Shown here in pieces: positions 7,271 through 11,558 of a DNA stretch of 11,558 nt (the stretch's first letter is position 1; each line of letters opens with the position of its first letter). This DNA is from Phycisphaeraceae bacterium (GTDB lineage Bacteria > Planctomycetota > Phycisphaerae > Phycisphaerales > Phycisphaeraceae). The DNA lies in contig JANQKH010000213.1 in NCBI GenBank assembly GCA_028281215.1, positions 1 through 11,558 on the forward strand, in the 5' to 3' direction. Position numbers and translations under genes: made by a program. A model generated the notes under the pieces. The model ran no database searches. It was given only the letters and a program-made list of their open reading frames with translations, and was not told the origin of the DNA.

Positions 7271-8307
7271 AGAGCATCTCGCAATCGTTGAAGGACGTTG
7301 ACGGTCGGGTCGGCCGGCGCTGCGGAAGGATCATCACACAACCAGAGCATGCTTGCATCGAATCGCATGACACGGGCGGCGATACCGCGTTGCAAGCCGC
7401 CGCAAAACCAGACGTCACATTGCTCGGCGTCACTTTCATTCGGGCTGATGAATACGGCAGCATTCCGTACCGTTTTATCGAACCCGGTATCGATGAACCG
7501 GTCGCAACCACAGCGGTCAAGGTGCGTTTGAAGCCCGGGGCACGGCGTCGGTTCGCCGGAAGCAAAGTCGACGCCACCAGAAGACGCTTCGAAACCGATG
7601 CGCAGCGCGATCGTTTCGATGGCGCCGCGCAAGTTCCCTTCACGCAAACTCGGCGCCACGAGCACACTCATCCGTAACGATGACTGCATCTGCGCAGCCA
7701 TGCGATGCCACTGGCTGATCACGCGGGCATCCGTGTCGGCGGGAAGCACCACGATCGCATGATTGACCGGCAACGACGTTAAACGTCGAACCGCGCTCAC
7801 GCCTTCCTGTTGTAAGGCGTCGCGCAACCGCAGCACGGCCGACAGTTCACGTACCGCCATGAACAACGCGTTGGGCACACGCTCGTGAATCGCAAGCGTG
7901 ACCGCATGCGGCCGGTGAACAGACGGCGTTTGATCCGTCGATTCAATCACCCGCAAATCCGCACCAAACGCCTGGGCAAGCCCGGGATGAAAAGACACAC
8001 CCTGCCGCGCCTGCACAGGATCAACCGCCGACCGGGGCAATAGTCTGCCCCGCATCGCCTGGGCAAGATCGATCGCCGCATCCATCGCTTCAAGCGTTAA
8101 ACCGTTGAGACCCACAATGGCCGGCGCGTCGCTGCTTCGGATACCATCCGCCGCCCTTTCGATTGCCTTGTCGATCGAACATGCCTGACCTTCAACCGTC
8201 GCAACCGCCCCCGTCCCGTCATATTCCGGAACGGTTGATAGCATGACAAAACGCAGGCCGTCACCGGCGAAATCGGAGGGCGAGGATGTCGAGCTCGTTG
8301 CATTCAT
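7267..8307 (-). CDS. fhcB: Formyltransferase/hydrolase complex subunit B (FhcB), divergent
   Basis: This 346-residue protein is recognised as FhcB by weak but family-like features and by position directly before fhcA. The segment SLREGNLRGAIETIALRIGF (220-239), followed by SGGVDFASGEPTPC (243-256), matches the conserved region of FwdB/FhcB, and DVWFCGG (298-304) is the usual C-terminal strand. Archaeal FwdB binds a Mo/W-pterin and an iron-sulfur cluster. Here no CxxC-type cluster is seen in the N-terminal 100 residues, where the only Cys is C43. The protein is also shorter than archaeal FwdB, so it is probably a structural subunit without redox chemistry, as in known bacterial Fhc complexes. 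Its ATG overlaps the ATP-grasp stop (ATGA) and its stop overlaps the fhcA start. No signal peptide or membrane segment is seen. Confidence 0.78.
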   Translation of the reverse strand: MNATSSTSSPSDFAGDGLRFVMLSTVPEYDGTGAVATVEGQACSIDKAIERAADGIRSSDAPAIVGLNGLTLEAMDAAIDLAQAMRGRLLPRSAVDPVQARQGVSFHPGLAQAFGADLRVIESTDQTPSVHRPHAVTLAIHERVPNALFMAVRELSAVLRLRDALQQEGVSAVRRLTSLPVNHAIVVLPADTDARVISQWHRMAAQMQSSLRMSVLVAPSLREGNLRGAIETIALRIGFEASSGGVDFASGEPTPCPGLQTHLDRCGCDRFIDTGFDKTVRNAAVFISPNESDAEQCDVWFCGGLQRGIAARVMRFDASMLWLCDDPSAAPADPTVNVLQRLRDAL

Positions 8308-9506
8308 GGTGTTCCCAACCGAGTGTAGACTTCGGCCGCTCGTTCACGCAAACCGGTCGCACACGCCTCGCGCGTCGACGCATGAAAAAGAACCGTGCAA
8401 ACCGGTTCGCCGGCGCTCAGCGTGACTCCTGCGTCCGGAACATCAGCGACCTCGTGCTCGGTGAAAAACGCGTACAGTTCAGACGTCACACATGCTTGCT
8501 TCGCGTAGACAATCGCTTTGCCGACGACAAGATCCACCCTCGCCGACTCGTCCATGGTAGAAATGTCGTTTAAAACAGACCGCCCGGTGGCGCGCTCCCA
8601 CACTTCCGCGCCGGCGGGAAACCTTGGATTGATTTCGAGAACGAACGTTTGTGCCGGTGTGGTCAAATCATCCCACGCCCCGCCCTGCGAACGGATCGCA
8701 TCGATGCCGAACACACCGTCGGTAAACAGCGGCGGGTCCATCCCAACCAACGCTTCGGCGAAGCGGAACAGCGCGACGGATGAATCGGATATCGCGATCG
8801 GCCCGATGTTGCCGACGTATTGAAAGGCACGCGCGCCGAAATGATCGTCGCCGATCAACTGCTCGGTGAACGCGGCGAACCGGATCACACCCTGCTCGGC
8901 ACGAAAGACGCCGCTGATCGGCCGCCCTGATATAAACCTCTCGGCGTACTCGCCGTACATCATTGCATCACCCGGATTCCAGAATCGAATCGATCGACCG
9001 CCGGTGCGCTGGATCGCCTTAACGACCCACTGTTCCGGCTGATCGTAGTGCGCGACTTCATCCGGTAAGAAACCCTCGCGAACACGATGGCAAGCGAGCA
9101 ATTGATGTTTTGTGGAATCGCGATGGTGTTGTGATTCAACCTGCTTACACAGATCATCGAACAGTGCGTGTTGATTTTCGCGCTCGCGCAGTTGCCCCAT
9201 CGCCGCGCTCCCGATGCCGAAAATGGGTCGGGAGGTTTCGATCGCTTTCACAACCGGTAGGTGGTTTTCCATCGCACCGGTCAACAGCACCGGCGCATCG
9301 GGCGCATCGCGCAGAAGATTCAACACGCCCATCGGCCAACTGTCCGGTTCGCATCGCTTCACCGGCGCAATCATTCTGAGATCACGATCGGCGAACAGAT
9401 CGATGCACCATGGATGGTAACCAGCGCAGATCGCGGACTGCGCCGCCGCCCGGGTCGACGCGCCGACGATGATCAACGGCCTGTGATCACCCGCAGACTG
9501 GATCAT
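8304..9506 (-). CDS. ATP-grasp family ligase associated with H4MPT/methanofuran C1 genes
   Basis: This 400-residue protein starts with a Rossmann-like pre-ATP-grasp strand (PLIIVGASTRAAAQSA, 10-25). The ATP-grasp core follows, with the probable ATP lysine K163 in WVVKAIQRTGG, a GID metal position (D269) and the hallmark metal-binding FVLEINPRFP (288-297, E291 and N293). Such enzymes join a carboxylate to an amine or thiol through an acyl-phosphate. Methylotroph C1 clusters carry an ATP-grasp protein of unknown or cofactor-related role (OrfY, by my recollection), and this gene sits in the same context. A role in making the methanofuran-like or H4MPT cofactor, for example amino-acid addition, is an inference. 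It overlaps both neighbours by 4 bp (ATGA). The fold is firm; the substrate is unknown. Confidence 0.82.
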   Translation of the reverse strand: MIQSAGDHRPLIIVGASTRAAAQSAICAGYHPWCIDLFADRDLRMIAPVKRCEPDSWPMGVLNLLRDAPDAPVLLTGAMENHLPVVKAIETSRPIFGIGSAAMGQLRERENQHALFDDLCKQVESQHHRDSTKHQLLACHRVREGFLPDEVAHYDQPEQWVVKAIQRTGGRSIRFWNPGDAMMYGEYAERFISGRPISGVFRAEQGVIRFAAFTEQLIGDDHFGARAFQYVGNIGPIAISDSSVALFRFAEALVGMDPPLFTDGVFGIDAIRSQGGAWDDLTTPAQTFVLEINPRFPAGAEVWERATGRSVLNDISTMDESARVDLVVGKAIVYAKQACVTSELYAFFTEHEVADVPDAGVTLSAGEPVCTVLFHASTREACATGLRERAAEVYTRLGTP

Positions 9507-10552
9507 GCAGGTGGATCCTGCGGTGATTCCGGTCCAGATGCGGGCGAAACCGACGTGTTGGCATCAACCTCCGTTCCAAATTCGCTTGGCGGCATAGCCT
9601 GTCCTGCGATCTTCCGGCACTGGTCATCGTCGGCAATCGATTGAAGTTGCGGGTAACGCTCGATCATGGTTTCGACAGGCAACAGCAACGTCGCGCGCGA
9701 CCACCAAAGCTTGGCGTCCGCCATCAGTGCGTCGCTACTCGGCCGATCGGTCAGCGAAGGTGCGGTGTCGTTGGGATCGCGGTGGGCTTCCCGCTGCGCG
9801 AGCAGGTAGCATGCCAGCGCAATCAGGGCGTACCCGTAGCCCGCTTCGACGCCGAGCGGGCGCAGTGCGTCGATCAAAGTATCCGACTTTTCAATCGCGG
9901 CGTCGTAGTGATGCGTGTGCACCGCCTGGACGAGCATCGCCAACCGGTAAATCGAAGCGAGAGGCGAGTCGCCCGCCACGTCATCGAGGCCGCGAAGTTT
10001 GCGAAGATCGTCGTCGGCATCGGTCAGACGATCACACGCCAACTGGGCAATCGCCCGGTATAGACGTAACTGCACGGACGACGGATTGTTCGCCGGCATG
10101 CGTTCGATCAGATGATCGTAACCCACGATGGCTGCCTCGTGGGCGTGCAGGTGATCGAGCGTGTTGGCAACGAATGCAATCACGCGCGCCTGCATCTCGG
10201 GCACGACGGTCAATCGGGGAATCAACTCCCAACCGGTGCTCAAAGCCTGGGGAAAATCGCGCTTCATCGTCAGTTCCTGCACGTTAAGCACCTCGCGTTC
10301 CAGCGCCCGCATGCGCTTGACGCGCATCGACATTAGCGAGAACAACGCCAGCAACGCTACCCAAGGCAACAACTGAGCCCACAACTCATCGCGGGTCAAC
10401 GCCAACGTCAATAGACAAATCAGCGCCAGCAACGGCAACCACCCGAGCAAGGCGGACGGCCCGCGCGCAGGATGTTCGGCCAGGTAATGACGCACCTGAT
10501 CGGCATCGGGCAAAGAATTGGCGGCTTGACGATCCAACATGGACGACGCCAT
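9503..10552 (-). CDS. Membrane protein of unknown function with two TM helices and a TPR-like domain
   Basis: I do not recognise this 349-residue protein. Two hydrophobic helices at about 33-53 and 58-77 form a hairpin, followed by a basic turn (RVKRMRALERE, 77-87). That predicts both termini in the cytoplasm by the positive-inside rule. Residues about 85-300 are alternating amphipathic helices like TPR repeats. The last 40 residues are acidic, Pro/Ser-rich and probably disordered. It is the first gene of the coupled run, and its stop overlaps the ATP-grasp start as ATGA. A role in anchoring or assembling the C1 enzymes at the membrane is speculative. The start could instead be M5 (10540); neither has a clear ribosome site. 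Confidence 0.82.
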   Translation of the reverse strand: MASSMLDRQAANSLPDADQVRHYLAEHPARGPSALLGWLPLLALICLLTLALTRDELWAQLLPWVALLALFSLMSMRVKRMRALEREVLNVQELTMKRDFPQALSTGWELIPRLTVVPEMQARVIAFVANTLDHLHAHEAAIVGYDHLIERMPANNPSSVQLRLYRAIAQLACDRLTDADDDLRKLRGLDDVAGDSPLASIYRLAMLVQAVHTHHYDAAIEKSDTLIDALRPLGVEAGYGYALIALACYLLAQREAHRDPNDTAPSLTDRPSSDALMADAKLWWSRATLLLPVETMIERYPQLQSIADDDQCRKIAGQAMPPSEFGTEVDANTSVSPASGPESPQDPPA

Positions 10553-10695
10553 TGTAGGTGTGATCGAAGAGAAGGTTTGTCAGGCTGGGACTGTGTGGGG
10601 GTGCGGCACGGCCGACTTCGCACGCTTAGGCTCCCCATCTCGCCCTTGGTATCCAGCATTGGATGTGTTGTCGTTAGGTGATTGGCCAGTCGCCA

Positions 10696-10725
10696 TTGGA
10701 TTCAACGGCCGATCCAAGCAATAAT
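10696..10725 (+). promoter_or_regulatory. Candidate sigma70-type promoter for tRNA-Pro
   Basis: TTGGAT (10696-10701) and AATAAT (10720-10725) are separated by 18 bp, about 30 bp before the mature tRNA. The -10 box differs from TATAAT at one base and the -35 box is weak. The position fits a tRNA promoter, but the call rests on two short motifs. The rest of the 203-bp gap between the operon head and the tRNA shows nothing else clear, and no good promoter for the minus-strand operon is obvious in it. Confidence 0.35.
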
Positions 10726-10755
10726 GTCCTGCGGCGTCGCACGATCGGCGTCGGA

Positions 10756-10838
<83 letters not shown>

Positions 10839-10850
10839 GCGAAAGCGGGA

Positions 10851-10867
10851 GTCAGGCGTAGCCTGAC
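10851..10867. other. Short perfect hairpin between the repeat copies
   Basis: GTCAGGC (10851-10857) and GCCTGAC (10861-10867) form a 7-bp stem around GTA. No T run follows, so it is a poor intrinsic terminator. It may help fold or process the tRNA 3' trailer, or be a piece of the inserted segment. Confidence 0.4.
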
Positions 10868-10908
10868 CGGGATGCACAGCAGGCCGGGTGATCGATTCCA
10901 CTTGTTGC

Positions 10909-10933
10909 AATCGTGTCGCCCCGATTGAGCAAC
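10909..10933 (+). repeat. 25-bp direct repeat, copy 2
   Basis: This is an exact second copy of 10814-10838, offset 95 bp, without the rest of a tRNA in front of it, so it is not a second tRNA gene. Together with upstream GTTGC (10904-10908) it can also fold back on itself (GTTGCAATCG against CGATTGAGCAAC, with a 2-base bulge). Confidence 0.9.
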
Positions 10934-10973
10934 AGCAACAACGCCGTCACATGAATGTGACGGCGTTGTTGTT
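10934..10973. terminator. Bidirectional terminator-like hairpin between tRNA-Pro and the RTX gene
   Basis: CAACAACGCCGTCACAT (10936-10952) is perfectly complementary to 10955-10971, giving a 16-17 bp stem with a 2-4 base loop. It lies between convergent transcripts, after the plus-strand tRNA and 38 bp past the stop of the minus-strand RTX gene. T-rich bases follow on both sides (GTTGTTGTTTG on plus, GTTGTTGCTGTT on minus), though neither is a clean T run. Termination in both directions is a reasonable inference. Confidence 0.72.
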
Positions 10974-11010
10974 TGATTGGCAAGCTCAATTCTTTATGGG
11001 GACGTCGAGA

Positions 11011-11558
11011 TTACTCATTGTCCGGACCAAGATCGACGGTGTCGCTCGCGTCTGGGGCATCGTCGGTATCGTTGTCGAAGCTGCCGAACAGGTTGTCGGC
11101 GCTGGGACCGCCGTTGAGGGTATCGTCGCCGGCCCAGCCGCCGAGGCGGTCGATGCCGGCGCCGCCAAGGAGAGTGTCGTTGCCAGTGCCGCCGTCGAGC
11201 AGGTCGTTGCCGGCGCCGCCGCCGATTTCGTCGTCGCCCGCGCTGCCGAAGATGGCATCGTTGCCGCCGCCGCCTTCGATGATGTCGTTGTCGACGTCAA
11301 CCGAAGCGAGATCGTCCGGTGAGCCGTTGAGCAGCGTGGTAGACCAGACGGTATCGATCACGGACAGGTTCAGGTTGGCGATGCCGAGTTCATTGTTCAG
11401 CGACTCGAGCAGCGCGGCGTTGCCGATCGTTTCGGAAGACCGGCCGCGCACGGTGAGAAGCAGGTCGCTGCCGTCGGCTTCAACTTTCACGTTCTCGATG
11501 GCGATGTTCGTGACGTTGTCGACGTTGATCACGGCTGTTTCGATGCTCGCCAACGTGC
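11011..11558 (-). CDS. RTX (hemolysin-type calcium-binding repeat) protein, N-terminal part beyond window edge
   Basis: The frame is open from the right edge to TAA at 11011-11013. The first possible start inside is a TTG at 11553 in mid-sequence with no sign of a true N-terminus, so this is the C-terminal ~182 residues of a longer protein. The first ~85 visible residues are not recognised. Seven tandem nonapeptides of the GGxGxDxLx type follow, which in this family wind into a calcium-binding beta-roll. The tail is short and acidic (SFDNDTDDAPDASDTVDLGP). RTX proteins are secreted, usually by type I export with an uncleaved C-terminal signal. Whether this tail serves as one is unknown. It could be a surface adhesin, enzyme or structural protein; the function depends on the missing part. 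Confidence 0.9.
   Translation of the reverse strand, partial: TLASIETAVINVDNVTNIAIENVKVEADGSDLLLTVRGRSSETIGNAALLESLNNELGIANLNLSVIDTVWSTTLLNGSPDDLASVDVDNDIIEGGGGNDAIFGSAGDDEIGGGAGNDLLDGGTGNDTLLGGAGIDRLGGWAGDDTLNGGPSADNLFGSFDNDTDDAPDASDTVDLGPDNE
11086..11274 (-). repeat. Seven tandem RTX nonapeptide repeats
   Basis: Encoded units in order are GGGGNDAIF, GSAGDDEIG, GGAGNDLLD, GGTGNDTLL, GGAGIDRLG, GWAGDDTLN and GGPSADNLF. Most keep the Gly and Asp calcium ligands. The fifth has Ile before the Asp and the last is degenerate, which fits the end of a beta-roll. Confidence 0.9.

Noticed and set aside
9641..10063. 140-codon plus-strand frame
   Set aside because: It is antisense to the membrane/TPR gene. 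The minus-strand product has membrane helices and coupled gene overlaps, so it is the better gene.
10870..10929. Second tRNA gene at the downstream repeat copy
   Set aside because: Only the T-stem 3' half, acceptor 3' strand and flank are repeated. No matching D arm, anticodon arm or 5' acceptor strand is present.
11086..11274. CRISPR-like or satellite repeat
   Set aside because: The periodicity is 27 bp and coding, explained fully by RTX nonapeptides. There are no spacers.
10888..11322. 144-codon plus-strand Ala/Val-rich frame
   Set aside because: It is the antisense of the RTX Gly/Asp repeats, which creates an artificial low-complexity product, and it runs through the terminator hairpin.

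Overview
The window looks like a chromosomal segment of a Planctomycetota bacterium, plausibly of the Phycisphaerae or a relative. This is an inference. It rests on fhcA and fhcB homologues (the tetrahydromethanopterin/methanofuran C1 pathway, which among bacteria is mainly known from methylotrophic proteobacteria and planctomycetes), a large TPR plus alpha-2-macroglobulin protein, an HDOD-GGDEF regulator, moderately high GC, and uneven use of Shine-Dalgarno sites. Nearly all sequence is explained by long bacterial genes. No insertion sequence, CRISPR array or phage gene was seen.

Left part (1-2803, minus strand): the first 934 codons of an alpha-2-macroglobulin family protein that runs off the left edge. 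It has an N-terminal membrane anchor, a roughly 400-residue TPR-like helical region, then MG1, MG2 and the start of MG3. A 562-bp intergenic region (2804-3365) holds divergent start signals, a nested palindrome and a possible tiny upstream ORF. Next comes a plus-strand HDOD-GGDEF protein (3366-4868), probably a c-di-GMP synthase joined to a signalling scaffold domain.

Middle part (4873-10552, minus strand): five genes read leftward. In transcription order they are a two-helix membrane protein with a TPR-like soluble domain, an ATP-grasp ligase, fhcB, fhcA, and a LolD/MacB-type ABC ATPase. The first four overlap by exactly 4 bp at each junction (ATGA, ATGA, GTGA), so they are very probably one translationally coupled operon. 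FhcA and FhcB are two subunits of the formyltransferase/hydrolase complex that releases formate from formyl-methanofuran-type carriers during formaldehyde oxidation. The ATP-grasp protein resembles ligases that accompany such clusters. FhcC, FhcD and the ABC permease are not in the window, and the head membrane protein has no function I recognise. The ABC ATPase ends 4 bp from the convergent HDOD-GGDEF gene.

Right part (10553-11558): a plus-strand tRNA-Pro(TGG) whose 3' end plus 9 flanking bases is repeated exactly 95 bp downstream, the type of duplication left by tRNA-targeted integration. A long perfect hairpin, probably a bidirectional terminator, separates it from the C-terminal end of a minus-strand RTX calcium-binding protein that enters from the right edge.

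The least explained parts are the unknown membrane/TPR gene coupled to the C1 genes, the divergent FhcB without visible cofactor cysteines, and the tRNA 3'-end repeat. None amounts to a clearly new system on sequence reading alone.
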